NCBI RefSeq assembly: GCF_014270065.1
Contig: NZ_JACNME010000018.1
Span: forward strand, 1-64,000
DNA length: 64,000 bases
Origin: Quadrisphaera sp. RL12-1S
Lineage (GTDB): Bacteria > Actinomycetota > Actinomycetes > Actinomycetales > Quadrisphaeraceae
Direction: 5' to 3'
The translations under genes were made by a program, and so were the position numbers. This document shows positions 1 through 11,055 of this stretch, in pieces (position 1 is the first letter of the stretch; each line of letters begins with the position of its first letter). The notes below the pieces were generated by a model, which was not told the origin of the DNA, made no database searches, and saw nothing but the letters and a program-made list of their open reading frames with translations.

Positions 1-2471
1 GCCGAGCCCGCCTCGAGGCGCGGGTGGCCGCGGCGCGCGGCTCCCTGGAGGCCGCCGCGGCCGAGGCGGCCCGCGCCGAGGCCCTGCTCGAGGCGGCACG
101 GGGGCGGGAGGCGCAGGCCACAGCCGCGCTCGCGCAGGTCGCCGGTCCCGCCGCCGCTGACGACGACGACGGGGGCCGCGTCCGGGAGGCGGCGGCCGCC
201 ACGGCGAGCGCCCTGGCCGACGCGGAGCAGCGGCTGGCGGCGGCCCGCGCCGCCGAGCGCGGCGCGGAGCGGGACAGGGCCGGTGCCGCAGCGCGCCTGG
301 AGGCGCTCGAGCTCGGGCTGGCCGGCCGCCGCGACGGCGCCGGAGCCCTCCTGGCCGCCGGGGCGCGCCAGCCGGGCGTGCTGGGGGCGGTGGCCGGCCA
401 GCTGCACGTCGAGCCGGGCGCGGAGGACGTCGTCACCGCGGCCCTCGGAGACCTCGCCGAGGCCGTGGTGGTCGAGTCGCTCGACGCCGCCGTCGACGCG
501 CTGCGCCTGCTGCGCCACGAGGCCGCCGGCAGCGCCGACCTGGTGGTGCTGCCCGGCGCCCGGACGCCGGCCGACCGGGGCCCGGGTGCGGGCGGGCGCC
601 GAGCCGCCCGCGCGGACGCCGCCCACGACGCGGCGGCGGAGCTGGCCGCGGTGCTGCGCGACCTGGAGGGCGTGGACGGGGCGCGTCCCGTCGCGGCGCT
701 CGTCAGCGCCGACGGTGAGCTCGGCCGGGCGGTGTCCGCCCTGCTCGCGGCGCACGTCGCCGTGCCGGGGCTCGCCCAGGCCCGTGCCCTCGTGGCGGCC
801 CACCCGGCGCTGGTGGCCGTGACGGAGTCCGGTGACGTGCTGCGCGCGGGGTCCGCCCGCGGCGGGGGCAGCACCGGCACGAGCCGCGTGCACGTGCAGG
901 CCGCGGCCGACGCCGCCCGGGAGGCGCTCGAGGACGCGCAGGCCGCCAGCGCCTCCGCCGCGGCGGAGCTGCGCACCGCCACCGCAGTGGCGGCCGCCGC
1001 CCGCGAGCGGCGCGACGCCGCCCTGGCGGAGCTGGCCTCCCGGGACGCCGCCGCGGCCCGCGAGGCCCGCCGCACCGGTGAGCTGACCGCCGCCGCCCGC
1101 GCCGCCTCCGCCGACGCCGCCCGTGCGGCGCAGCAGGACGAGCGCGCCCGTGCCGCCGTCGTCGTCGCCCGCCAGAAGGTGGAGGCGCTGTCCGCGGAGC
1201 TGGCCGCGGACCAGCAGGCAGCCGCCGCAGCGGCCCCGGCGGTCCTGGGGGAGCTGGAGGACGGGCAGGCGGCCGACGAGCGGGGCTCCCGGACCAGCGC
1301 TGAGCTGGCTGCGGCCTCCACGGCGGCGCGCGGCGCCGAGGTGGAGGCGCGCCTGGCGCTGCGGACCGCGGAGGAGCGCGAGCGGGCCAGCAGCGGTCGC
1401 GCCGAGGGGCTCGCCCGCGCGGCGCGCCAGGAGCGGGCCGCGCGCGAGCGCGCTGCCCAGCAGGCCGAGCGACACCGCGCGGGCGAGGCCGTCGCCGCGG
1501 CCGTCCGGGTCGGGGCGCAGGCGTCGCTGGAGGTGCTGGAGCGGGTGCTGGCCGAGGCCGGCCGCGTGCGCGAGGAGGCCTCCGCGCAGCGCGAGGGCGC
1601 CGCGGCGGCGGTCCGGGAGGGCCGCAGCGCCGTCGAGGGGCTGTCCCGTGAGCTCGCGGCCCTCACCGACGCCGCCCACCGCGAGGAGGTGGCGCGCGTG
1701 GAGCAGCGCGCCGCGCTCGACGCGCTGGCCGCGCGGGCCGCCGACGAGCTGGGGCTGGACGTGCCGGCGCTGCTGGCCGAGCACGCGCCCGGGGAGGACT
1801 TCGACCGCCCTGCCCAGGAGGCCCGGCTGGCGAAGGCCGAGAAGGCGCTGGCGCGCCTGGGGCGGGTGAACCCGCTGGCGCTGGAGGAGTACGCGGCGCT
1901 GGAGGAGCGCTCGGCGTTCCTCACCTCCCAGCTGGAGGACCTGCGCACCACCCGCGCCGACCTGCTGGAGATCGTGCGCACCGTCGACGAGCGCGTGCAG
2001 CAGGCGTTCGCGGAGGCGTTCGCCGACACGGCGGCCGCCTTCGAGAGCGTGTTCCCCCGGCTGTTCCCCGGCGGCGAGGGCCGTCTGGTGCTCACCGACC
2101 CCTCCGACCTGCTCACCACCGGCGTGGAGGTCGAGGCCCGTCCCGCCGGCAAGCGGGTCAAGCGGCTGAGCCTGCTCTCCGGCGGGGAGCGGTCGCTGAC
2201 CGCCGTGGCGCTGCTGGTGGCCATCTTCACCGCCCGCCCGAGCCCGTTCTACGTGCTCGACGAGGTGGAGGCGGCCCTGGACGACGCCAACCTGCGGCGG
2301 CTGCTGGCCGTGCTGGAGGAGCTGCGGGCCTCCAGCCAGCTCATCGTCATCACCCACCAGGAGCGCACCATGGAGATCGCCGACGCCCTGTACGGCGTGA
2401 CCATGCGCTCCGACGGCGTCACCGCGGTGGTGTCGCAGCGGCTGCGGGAGCGGGCCAGCACCTCCGCCTGA
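1..2471 (+). CDS. smc: Chromosome segregation protein SMC, C-terminal part (5' end outside window)
   Basis: Structural maintenance of chromosomes ATPase, which with ScpA/ScpB compacts and aligns the replicated chromosome. The frame is open from base 3, so the N-terminal head and much of the first coiled coil lie upstream; about 822 residues are visible. In order they are: an Ala/Arg/Glu-rich coiled coil, the hinge (around LGAVAGQLHVEPG and ALGDLAEAVVVES), the returning coiled coil, then the C-terminal ATPase half. That half has the ABC signature LLSGGERSLTAVALL, Walker B FYVLDEVEAALDD and the H-loop ITHQERTM. Position immediately before ftsY is the standard actinobacterial order. The coil is extremely Ala/Arg-rich, which creates long open frames on the other strand that are not genes. 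Confidence 0.97.
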   Translation, partial: RARLEARVAAARGSLEAAAAEAARAEALLEAARGREAQATAALAQVAGPAAADDDDGGRVREAAAATASALADAEQRLAAARAAERGAERDRAGAAARLEALELGLAGRRDGAGALLAAGARQPGVLGAVAGQLHVEPGAEDVVTAALGDLAEAVVVESLDAAVDALRLLRHEAAGSADLVVLPGARTPADRGPGAGGRRAARADAAHDAAAELAAVLRDLEGVDGARPVAALVSADGELGRAVSALLAAHVAVPGLAQARALVAAHPALVAVTESGDVLRAGSARGGGSTGTSRVHVQAAADAAREALEDAQAASASAAAELRTATAVAAAARERRDAALAELASRDAAAAREARRTGELTAAARAASADAARAAQQDERARAAVVVARQKVEALSAELAADQQAAAAAAPAVLGELEDGQAADERGSRTSAELAAASTAARGAEVEARLALRTAEERERASSGRAEGLARAARQERAARERAAQQAERHRAGEAVAAAVRVGAQASLEVLERVLAEAGRVREEASAQREGAAAAVREGRSAVEGLSRELAALTDAAHREEVARVEQRAALDALAARAADELGLDVPALLAEHAPGEDFDRPAQEARLAKAEKALARLGRVNPLALEEYAALEERSAFLTSQLEDLRTTRADLLEIVRTVDERVQQAFAEAFADTAAAFESVFPRLFPGGEGRLVLTDPSDLLTTGVEVEARPAGKRVKRLSLLSGGERSLTAVALLVAIFTARPSPFYVLDEVEAALDDANLRRLLAVLEELRASSQLIVITHQERTMEIADALYGVTMRSDGVTAVVSQRLRERASTSA

Positions 2472-2515
2472 TCCGGCGGTGCTGGCCCCGCGCGCGGGTC
2501 TGGGAGGCTGGGGGC

Positions 2516-3727
2516 GTGGACACGATCCAGCTGATCATCGGCGCCGTCATCCTGATCGGGGTGCTCGGCGCCGGGCTCGCGGTGGGGCTGGTGCGCCGCG
2601 GCCGCGACGCCGCCAGCCGGACCCTCGGCCGCCGTCCCGGCCAGGACGCCGACGGTGAGCACCTGCCGGGCGTCGGCGACGACGCCGAGGTCCCGCGCGA
2701 CAGCGCCACCCGCACCATCGACACCCTCCCCGCTCCTCACCTGCAGCTGCCCGACGAGGTCGAGGAGCCGACCACGCCGGCGGTGGACCGGCCCGAGCCG
2801 GCCGCCGGTCGCCTGGTCCGCCTGCGCGAGCGCCTGGCCCGGTCCAACACCGCGCTCGGGCGCGGGCTGCTGGCGCTGCTGAGCCGCGACACCATCGACG
2901 AGGCGACGTGGGAGGAGGTCGAGGACACCCTCCTGCTCGCCGACCTCGGCGTCGGCCCCGCCACCGAGCTGGTCGACAGGCTGCGCCTTCGCGTGCGCAC
3001 CCTGGGTGAGCGCGACCCGCAGCGCGTGCGCGCGATGCTGCGCGAGGAGCTGCTCGCGGTGGTCGACCCGTCGATGGACAGGTCGCTGCGCACCGCGCGC
3101 CCCGCCGAGGCGCCCGGGCACCCCGCCGTCGTCATGGTGGTCGGGGTGAACGGCACCGGGAAGACGACGACGGTGGGCAAGCTCGCCCGCGTGCTCGTCG
3201 CGGAGGACAAGGACGTCGTGCTGGGCGCCGCGGACACCTTCCGCGCCGCCGCCGCCGACCAGCTCGCCACCTGGGGTGAGCGCGTGGGCGTGCCCACCGT
3301 CCGCTCCGACCGGGACGGCGCCGACCCGGCGTCGGTGGCCTTCGAGGCCGTCAGGACCGGCACGGAGGCCGAGGCCGACGTGGTGCTCATCGACACCGCC
3401 GGCCGCCTGCAGAACAAGGCGGGCCTCATGGACGAGCTGGGCAAGGTCAAGCGCGTCATCGAGCGCAGCACGCCGGTCAGCGAGGTGCTGCTCGTGCTCG
3501 ACGCGACCACGGGGCAGAACGGCCTCAAGCAGGCCGCCGTGTTCTCCCAGGTGGTGGACGTCACGGGCATCGTGCTCACCAAGCTGGACGGCACCGCCAA
3601 GGGCGGCATCGTGGTGGCGGTGCAGCGCGAGCTGGGCGTGCCGGTGAAGCTGGTCGGGCTGGGGGAGGGCCCGGACGACCTCGCCCCGTTCGACCCCGAG
3701 GCGTTCGTGGACGCGATCCTCGCCTGA
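2516..3727 (+). CDS. ftsY: Signal recognition particle receptor FtsY
   Basis: SRP receptor GTPase that docks ribosome-Ffh complexes at the membrane for co-translational insertion. The 403-residue protein starts at GTG. It has a hydrophobic N-terminal anchor (LIIGAVILIGVLGAGLAVGL), an acidic linker, the N-domain helical bundle, then the G domain with the P-loop GVNGTGKTTTVGKLA near residue 210, DTAGRLQNK (G3), TKLDGTAKGG (G4) and a C-terminal GLGEGPDDLAPFD stretch, all typical of FtsY. The single transmembrane anchor is the usual actinobacterial arrangement. A GGGAGG sequence lies about 9 nt before the GTG. Its partner Ffh is encoded 4.5 kb downstream. Confidence 0.97.
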   Translation: MDTIQLIIGAVILIGVLGAGLAVGLVRRGRDAASRTLGRRPGQDADGEHLPGVGDDAEVPRDSATRTIDTLPAPHLQLPDEVEEPTTPAVDRPEPAAGRLVRLRERLARSNTALGRGLLALLSRDTIDEATWEEVEDTLLLADLGVGPATELVDRLRLRVRTLGERDPQRVRAMLREELLAVVDPSMDRSLRTARPAEAPGHPAVVMVVGVNGTGKTTTVGKLARVLVAEDKDVVLGAADTFRAAAADQLATWGERVGVPTVRSDRDGADPASVAFEAVRTGTEAEADVVLIDTAGRLQNKAGLMDELGKVKRVIERSTPVSEVLLVLDATTGQNGLKQAAVFSQVVDVTGIVLTKLDGTAKGGIVVAVQRELGVPVKLVGLGEGPDDLAPFDPEAFVDAILA

Positions 3728-3840
3728 GCCGCCCCCGCCGGGCGCAGGCCCCCGACCAGGGGGTCTCACGGCCCCGGAAAGCCCCTGCGGGGGACGGCGA
3801 AACGCAGTGTTCACACGAACGGGGCCGATGACACGGCTCA

Positions 3841-3856
3841 GTAACACCGAGGGAAC
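3841..3856 (+). promoter_or_regulatory. Candidate GlnR-binding box upstream of amt
   Basis: GTAAC-n6-GGAAC matches one half (a-b pair) of the actinobacterial GlnR consensus gTnAC-n6-GaAAC. The preceding register at 3830 reads GACAC, a 4/5 match to GaAAC, but the next one does not match. A TTGACG hexamer follows at 3863. GlnR activation of amt-glnK-glnD in Streptomyces is known for the family; occupancy here is inferred. Confidence 0.45.
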
Positions 3857-3988
3857 GCGCGCTTGACGGTGGGTGGGCACCTTTCTCTGCAGCGCCCCCG
3901 GCGACCGGGGGCTCGCGGCAGCCGGACGACGGCGCCGCTCCCCACACCCCGGCCCGCACGGGCCGCGCTCCTGGCAGGAGGTGGCCGG

Positions 3989-5688
<1,700 letters not shown>

Positions 5689-5696
5689 CACCCCTG

Positions 5697-5739
5697 CGGG
5701 CGGTGCTCCTGTCGCTGTCAGCGGCAGGAGCACCGCCCG
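5697..5739 (+). terminator. 20-bp hairpin between glnK and glnD
   Basis: An inverted repeat with arms 5697-5716 and 5720-5739 pairs over 20 bp (one G-T pair) around a 3-nt loop, starting 9 nt after the glnK stop. There is no T-run, as is common for terminators in very G+C-rich actinomycetes. It would reduce glnD expression relative to amt-glnK, or protect the amt-glnK mRNA 3' end. Confidence 0.7.
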
Positions 5740-5776
5740 ACGCACTTCCCCCGCACCACCGAAGAGAGGGTGACCC

Positions 5777-8227
5777 GTGACCGCTGGAGCCATCCCCCGC
5801 AGGGACCTCCGCAGGGAGCGGCTCGCCCTCGCCGTGCGCGCCGGCCTGGACGACCCCGCGCGCGGCCCCGACCGGCGCGAGCGCCTCGCGGGCCTGGTGG
5901 ACGCCTGGCTCGAGGACGTCTGGACCGACGCCGTCCTGTCCCACCCCGCGGGTCCCGCCGTCGGCGCCACCGCCACCGCCACCGGCATCGCGCTGGCCGC
6001 CGTGGGGAGTCACGCCCGCCGCGACGCCGGCCCCGCCAGCGACCTCGACCTGGTGATCCTCCACGACGGGCGCCAGCTGGGCACCGACGACGTCGCCGCT
6101 CTGGCCGACCGGGTCTGGTACCCCGTCTGGGACGCCGGCCTGCGCCTGGACCACTCCGTGCGGTCGCCCGCTCAGTGCCGCGAGGTGGCCGCCGCTGACG
6201 CCTCGGCGGCCGTCGGCCTGCTCGACCTGCGGCCCCTCGCCGGTGACGCCGCGATGGTGCTGCGCACCCGCGAGGCCGTCCGCGAGGACTGGCGGCGCAC
6301 CGCGCGCAAGCGCCTGCCGGTGCTGCTCGACGAGGTCGCGGCGCGCCACCGCCAGCAGGGTGACCTGGCCTACCTGCTCGAGGGCGACCTCAAGGAGGCC
6401 CGCGGCGGGCTGCGCGACGTCGTCGTCCTGCGGGCCCTCGTGGCCAGCTGGGTGGCGGACGCGCCCCACGGCGGTGGCGGGGCCCACGGCGTGCTCGACG
6501 AGGCGACGGGCCTGCTGCTGGACGTCCGCGACGGGCTGCAGGCCGTGACCGGCCGCGCCGGTGACCGGCTGCTGCTGCCTGAGCAGGACGCCGTGGCCGC
6601 GGCGCTGGGCCTGGGCGACGCCGACGAGCTGCTCGCCCGCGTGGCCGGTGCCGCCCGTGCGGTGGCCCACGCCCTGGACCGCACCACCCGGCGCGCCCGC
6701 GGCGCCATGACCTCCCGGCGCGGCCTGCGCCGCGCCCGCCCGCGGCTGCGCAGCCTCGGACCCGACCTCGTCGAGCACGAGGACGAGCTGTGGCTGGGCG
6801 CCCAGGCGCGTCCGCAGACCGACCCCGCGCTCGCGCTGCGCGCCGCCGCCACCGCCGCCCGCGCCGGCATCCCGCTCTCCCCGATCACCGCCGAGCACCT
6901 CGCCTCCGGCGGCGCTCCGCTGCCCGACCCCTGGCCGGTCCCCGCCCGCGAGGCGCTGGTGGACCTCCTCGGCACCGGCGAGGCGCAGGTGCCGGTGTGG
7001 GAGACCCTCGACCAGGCCGGACTGGTGGTGCAGTGGTTCCCCGAGTGGGCCGCCGTGCGCAACCGCCCGCAGCGCACCGTCGTGCACCGCCACACGGTGG
7101 ACCGCCACCTGGTGCAGACGGCCGTGGAGGCCGAGCCGCTGCGCTCGTCGGTCTCGCGCCCCGACCTGCTGCTGCTCACCGCCCTCCTGCACGACCTGGG
7201 CAAGATCGGCAGCGGTGAGGAGCACTCGGCCAAGGGCGCTCCCATCGCCGCGGGCGTGGCCCGGCGCGTGGGCCTGTCCGACGCCGACGCCGCCGTCGTC
7301 CACCGGCTCGTCCTGCACCACCTGACGCTGGTGGACCTCGCCACCCGGCGCGACCCCGACGACCCGCGCACCGTGGCCGAGCTCGTGGACGCCGTGGACG
7401 GCCGGGAGGACGTGCTCGACCTGCTGCGCGCGCTGACCGAGGCCGACGCCCGCGCTGCCGGCCCCGCCGCCTGGACCGCCTGGCGGGCGCGGCTCGTGGA
7501 CGACCTCACGCACCGCGCGCGGCGGGTGCTGCAGGGCCACGAGCCTCCCGGCCCGGCGCCGCTGACGCAGGAGGAGTCCGCGGCCGTGGACGGCGTGCTC
7601 GCCGACGGGCAGCCGCGGATCCGGGTGGACCAGGTGGCCGGCCTCCACGCCGTGCACGTGGTGGCCCCCGACCGCCCCGGCCTGTTCGCCGACCAGGCGG
7701 GCCTGCTGGCCAGCCACCGGCTGTCGGTGCGCTCGGCGCTCGTGCGCACGGTCGACGGCGCGGCGGGCCGGCCCGGGAGCACGGGCGTGGCCGTGGACAC
7801 CTGGTGGGTGGAGGCGCCCGCGGGCCTTCCCGACCCCGGCGTGCTGCTCACCGGTCTGCGCCGCCTCGCCTCCGGGGACGACGCGGTGCTCGAGCCCATG
7901 CGCCGCCGCGACGCGGGCTGGCGCCCCGGCACCTCGGCGGCCCAGACCCGCGCCACCGCCCCGCCCCGCGTGCTCGTGCTGCCCGGGGCCTCGGGGGAGG
8001 CGACCGTGGTGGAGGTCCGGGCCCTCGACAGGCCGGGCCTGCTGCACGCGCTGGGGTCGGAGCTGGCCGGCATCGGCGTGGAGATCCACAGCGCGCACGT
8101 GGCCACCTACGGCGGGCAGGCCGTCGACGTGCTCTACCTCGGCGAGCCGGACGGCAGCCCGCTGGCGCCCGCCCGGGTGGCCGCGGCGGTCTCGGTGCTG
8201 GGCGCGGCCGCCGACGTCGACGCCTGA
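5777..8227 (+). CDS. glnD: PII nucleotidyltransferase GlnD
   Basis: Bifunctional enzyme that modifies and demodifies PII in response to glutamine; 816 residues. Domains in order: nucleotidyltransferase with [19 protein letters not shown] near residue 76 (the DLD acidic pair binds metal), the GlnD-specific helical region with [14 protein letters not shown], an HD hydrolase domain ([15 protein letters not shown] near residue 471), then two C-terminal ACT domains ([14 protein letters not shown] and [14 protein letters not shown]) that bind glutamine. GTG start with AGAGGG 6-7 nt upstream. It completes the amt-glnK-glnD set, although the hairpin at 5697 may uncouple its level. Actinobacterial GlnD usually acts as an adenylyltransferase. 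Confidence 0.95.
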   Translation: MTAGAIPRRDLRRERLALAVRAGLDDPARGPDRRERLAGLVDAWLEDVWTDAVLSHPAGPAVGATATATGIALAAVGSHARRDAGPASDLDLVILHDGRQLGTDDVAALADRVWYPVWDAGLRLDHSVRSPAQCREVAAADASAAVGLLDLRPLAGDAAMVLRTREAVREDWRRTARKRLPVLLDEVAARHRQQGDLAYLLEGDLKEARGGLRDVVVLRALVASWVADAPHGGGGAHGVLDEATGLLLDVRDGLQAVTGRAGDRLLLPEQDAVAAALGLGDADELLARVAGAARAVAHALDRTTRRARGAMTSRRGLRRARPRLRSLGPDLVEHEDELWLGAQARPQTDPALALRAAATAARAGIPLSPITAEHLASGGAPLPDPWPVPAREALVDLLGTGEAQVPVWETLDQAGLVVQWFPEWAAVRNRPQRTVVHRHTVDRHLVQTAVEAEPLRSSVSRPDLLLLTALLHDLGKIGSGEEHSAKGAPIAAGVARRVGLSDADAAVVHRLVLHHLTLVDLATRRDPDDPRTVAELVDAVDGREDVLDLLRALTEADARAAGPAAWTAWRARLVDDLTHRARRVLQGHEPPGPAPLTQEESAAVDGVLADGQPRIRVDQVAGLHAVHVVAPDRPGLFADQAGLLASHRLSVRSALVRTVDGAAGRPGSTGVAVDTWWVEAPAGLPDPGVLLTGLRRLASGDDAVLEPMRRRDAGWRPGTSAAQTRATAPPRVLVLPGASGEATVVEVRALDRPGLLHALGSELAGIGVEIHSAHVATYGGQAVDVLYLGEPDGSPLAPARVAAAVSVLGAAADVDA

Positions 8228-8260
8228 CCTCCAGCGCTCCACCGCGCGGCGGCCCGCCGG

Positions 8261-8266
8261 TAGCCT
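8261..8266 (+). promoter_or_regulatory. -10 hexamer TAGCCT of ffh (leaderless start)
   Basis: TAGCCT fits TANNNT and lies exactly 7 nt before the ffh GTG, so transcription would begin at or next to the start codon. No Shine-Dalgarno sequence is present between them. Confidence 0.5.
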
Positions 8267-8273
8267 GGACGTC

Positions 8274-9893
8274 GTGTTCAGCTCCCTGTCCGACCGGCTC
8301 ACCGCGACCTTCAAGGGCCTGCGGGGCAAGGGCCGGCTCACCGAGGCCGACGTCGACACGACGGTGCGCGAGATCCGCCGCGCGCTGCTCGAGGCCGACG
8401 TCGCCCTGCCCGTGGTGCGCGCGTTCACCGGGAGCATCCGCGAGCGGGCTCTCTCGGCGGAGGTCTCGCAGGCGCTGAACCCGGCGCAGCAGATCGTCAA
8501 GATCGTCAACGAGGAGCTCATCGGCGTCCTCGGGGGGCAGACGCGGCGGCTGCGCTTCGCGAAGAACCCGCCGACCGTGATCATGCTCGCGGGCCTGCAG
8601 GGCGCCGGCAAGACCACCCTCGCCGGCAAGCTGGGCAAGCACCTCAAGGACACCGGGCACACCCCGCTGCTCGTCGCCTGCGACCTCCAGCGCCCCAACG
8701 CCGTCACCCAGCTGCAGGTGGTCGGCCAGCGCGCCGGCGTCGAGGTCTTCGCCCCCGAGCCGGGCAACGGCGTCGGGAACCCGGTCGAGGTGGCGCGCCG
8801 CGGTGTCGAGCACGCCCGCGACAAGCAGTACGACGTCGTCGTCGTCGACACCGCCGGCCGCCTCGGCGTCGACGCGGAGATGATGCAGCAGGCCTCCGAC
8901 ATCCGGGAGGCCACGCAGCCCGACGAGGTGCTGTTCGTGGTCGACGCGATGATCGGCCAGGACGCGCTCGCGGTGGCGCAGGCGTTCCAGGAGGGCGTCG
9001 ACCTCACCGGCGTCGTCCTCACCAAGCTCGACGGCGACGCGCGCGGCGGTGCCGCCCTGTCCGTGGCCACCACCACCGGTCGCCCGGTGCTGTTCGCCTC
9101 CACCGGCGAGGGCCTGGCCGACTTCGAGGTCTTCCACCCCGACCGGATGGCCTCGCGCATCCTCGACATGGGTGACGTGCTCACCCTCATCGAGCAGGCC
9201 GAGCGCGCCTTCGACGCCAAGGAGAGCGCGGCGCTCGCCAGCCGCTTCGAGGCCGGGGAGGACTTCACCCTCGAGGACTTCCTCACCCAGATGCAGGCCC
9301 TCAAGAAGATGGGCCCGCTCAACAAGGTGCTCGGGATGCTCCCCGGCATGGGCGCCATGAAGGACCAGCTCGACGAGCTCGCCAGCGACGGCGCGATGAA
9401 GCGCATCGAGGCGATCGTGAGGTCCATGACGCCGCTGGAGCGCCACAACTCCAAGGTGCTCAACGGCTCGCGGCGCGCCCGCATCGCCCGCGGCTCCGGC
9501 GTGGAGGTCAGCGAGGTCAACCAGCTCATCGACAGGTTCACCGAGGCGCAGAAGGTCATGCGTGCCATGCGGGCCAAGGGCGGCGGCGGTCTCGCCGGCG
9601 CGCTCGGCGGCATGGGCGGCGGCCCCGGCGGCGGGATGGCCGGCCTCGCGGGCGGCAAGAAGTCGCGCGGGCGCATGCAGGCCCCGCCGGCCAAGGGCAA
9701 GAAGGCGAAGTCGGGGAACCCCGCCAAGCGCGCCGAGCAGGAGCGCGCCGCCTCCGAGAAGGCCCTCGCCAGCCGCGGCTCGGCCTTCGGGCCTGGCGCG
9801 GCCTTCGGCGCGGGCGCCTCGACGGGTGACGAGCCCCAGCTGCCTCCGGGCTTCGAGCTGCCCTCGGGCTTCGACAAGCACCTGGGTCGCTGA
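8274..9893 (+). CDS. ffh: Signal recognition particle protein Ffh (SRP54)
   Basis: GTPase subunit of the signal recognition particle; binds signal sequences and 4.5S RNA. The 539 residues comprise an N domain, a G domain (P-loop GLQGAGKTTLAGKLG near residue 105, DTAGRLGVD, TKLDGDARGGA), and an M domain beginning near FTLEDFLTQMQALKKMGPLNK with the helix-loop SKVLNGSRRARIARGSG. A Gly/Met-rich tail (LGGMGGGPGGGMAGL) and a Lys/Ala-rich extension ending in DKHLGR follow. The start is leaderless (see 8261). The next gene begins 3 nt after its stop. Confidence 0.97.
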   Translation: MFSSLSDRLTATFKGLRGKGRLTEADVDTTVREIRRALLEADVALPVVRAFTGSIRERALSAEVSQALNPAQQIVKIVNEELIGVLGGQTRRLRFAKNPPTVIMLAGLQGAGKTTLAGKLGKHLKDTGHTPLLVACDLQRPNAVTQLQVVGQRAGVEVFAPEPGNGVGNPVEVARRGVEHARDKQYDVVVVDTAGRLGVDAEMMQQASDIREATQPDEVLFVVDAMIGQDALAVAQAFQEGVDLTGVVLTKLDGDARGGAALSVATTTGRPVLFASTGEGLADFEVFHPDRMASRILDMGDVLTLIEQAERAFDAKESAALASRFEAGEDFTLEDFLTQMQALKKMGPLNKVLGMLPGMGAMKDQLDELASDGAMKRIEAIVRSMTPLERHNSKVLNGSRRARIARGSGVEVSEVNQLIDRFTEAQKVMRAMRAKGGGGLAGALGGMGGGPGGGMAGLAGGKKSRGRMQAPPAKGKKAKSGNPAKRAEQERAASEKALASRGSAFGPGAAFGAGASTGDEPQLPPGFELPSGFDKHLGR

Positions 9894-9896
9894 CCC

Positions 9897-10997
9897 GTGC
9901 TCCACCTCCCCGGTCCCGTCCTGGCGCGCCTCGACGACTCCGGCGAGGTGGAGGTCCGCGACGGCGCCTGGGTGCTCGACGGGCGCATCACCTTCGACCG
10001 CCCGACCTCGGCGGGACGCGACGACGTCGAGGTGCTCGACGGCTGGGTGCTGCCCGGCCTGGTCGACGCCCACTGCCACGTCGGCCTCGGCCCGACCGGC
10101 CCGGTCGACGCCGAGACCGCCCGCCGCCAGGCCGAGACCGACCGCGACGCCGGCGCGCTGCTGCTGCGCGACGCCGGCTCCCCGGCCGACACCCGCTGGA
10201 TGGACGACGACGACGCCATGCCCCGCGTGCTGCGCGCCGGGCGGCACGTCGCGCGCTCGCGGCGCTACCTGCGCGGGGTGGGCGAGGAGGTCGAGCCGGA
10301 AGACCTCGTGGCCACGGTCTCGGCGCAGGCCCGGACCGGTGACGGCTGGGTCAAGGTGGTCGGGGACTGGATCGACAGGTCCACGGGCGACCTGTCCCCG
10401 TGCTGGCCGGTGGAGGAGCTCACCCGCGCCGTGGCCGCCGCGCACGCCCTCGGCGCGCGGGTGGCGGTCCACACGTTCTCCGAGCAGACCCTGCCCGACC
10501 TGCTGGCCGCCGGCGTCGACTGCTGGGAGCACGCCACCGGGCTCGACGGCGAGACCGCGGCCGCGGCAGCCGCCGCGGGCGTGGCCATCACACCGACGCT
10601 GGTGAACACCGCGAGGTTCCTCGAGTTCGCCGCGGCGGGTGCGCCGAAGTTCCCCACCTACGCCGCCCACATGCGGGCGCTGCACGCCCGTCGTCCCCAG
10701 GCCGTGCGCGACGCGGTCGACGCGGGTGTGCGGCTCCTCGTCGGCACCGATGCGGGCACGGAGGTGCCGCACGGGCTGGTCGCCGACGAGGTCGCCGCGC
10801 TCGTCGAGGCCGGGCTCACGCCGCTGCAGGCGCTCAGCGCGGCCACCTGGGGCTCGCGGGCCTACCTCGGGGCGCCCGCCCTGGAGGAGGGCGCCCCGGC
10901 CGACCTCCTCGTGCTGCCGGCCGACCCCCGCGAGGACGTCGACGTGCTGCGCGCGCCACGCGCGGTGGTCCTGCGCGGACGCGCCGTCGCCACCTGA
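9897..10997 (+). CDS. Amidohydrolase family protein
   Basis: Metal-dependent hydrolase of the amidohydrolase superfamily, 366 residues. A small beta-sandwich flanks a TIM barrel. The N-terminal metal site is VDAHCHVGLG, a further metal histidine is in VAVHTFSEQ, another in CWEHATG, and the C-terminal catalytic aspartate is in LLVGTDAGTEVPHG. The product then ends with the usual ADLLVLPADPREDVDVL strand. The substrate cannot be told; imidazolonepropionase or prolidase-like hydrolases are the nearest shape. It starts 3 nt after ffh, so it is probably co-transcribed with ffh, yet it is not a usual neighbour of SRP genes. Confidence 0.85.
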   Translation: MLHLPGPVLARLDDSGEVEVRDGAWVLDGRITFDRPTSAGRDDVEVLDGWVLPGLVDAHCHVGLGPTGPVDAETARRQAETDRDAGALLLRDAGSPADTRWMDDDDAMPRVLRAGRHVARSRRYLRGVGEEVEPEDLVATVSAQARTGDGWVKVVGDWIDRSTGDLSPCWPVEELTRAVAAAHALGARVAVHTFSEQTLPDLLAAGVDCWEHATGLDGETAAAAAAAGVAITPTLVNTARFLEFAAAGAPKFPTYAAHMRALHARRPQAVRDAVDAGVRLLVGTDAGTEVPHGLVADEVAALVEAGLTPLQALSAATWGSRAYLGAPALEEGAPADLLVLPADPREDVDVLRAPRAVVLRGRAVAT

Positions 10998-11042
10998 CCT
11001 GTGCGTGCGGTTCCAGGACCGCCGGATCGTGCCCGTCTCAAC

Positions 11043-11048
11043 TACTGT
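11043..11048 (+). promoter_or_regulatory. -10 hexamer TACTGT of the amino-acid ABC operon (leaderless)
   Basis: TACTGT lies 7 nt before the GTG of the binding-protein gene, with no Shine-Dalgarno sequence in between. It sits in the 58-nt gap after the amidohydrolase gene, so the transporter probably has its own transcript. Confidence 0.45.
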
Positions 11049-11055
11049 TCGGCGC

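Noticed and set aside
1-1700. Periodic GCC/GCG-rich repeats that might suggest tandem repeats
   Set aside because: They are the Ala/Arg/Glu heptads of the SMC coiled coil.
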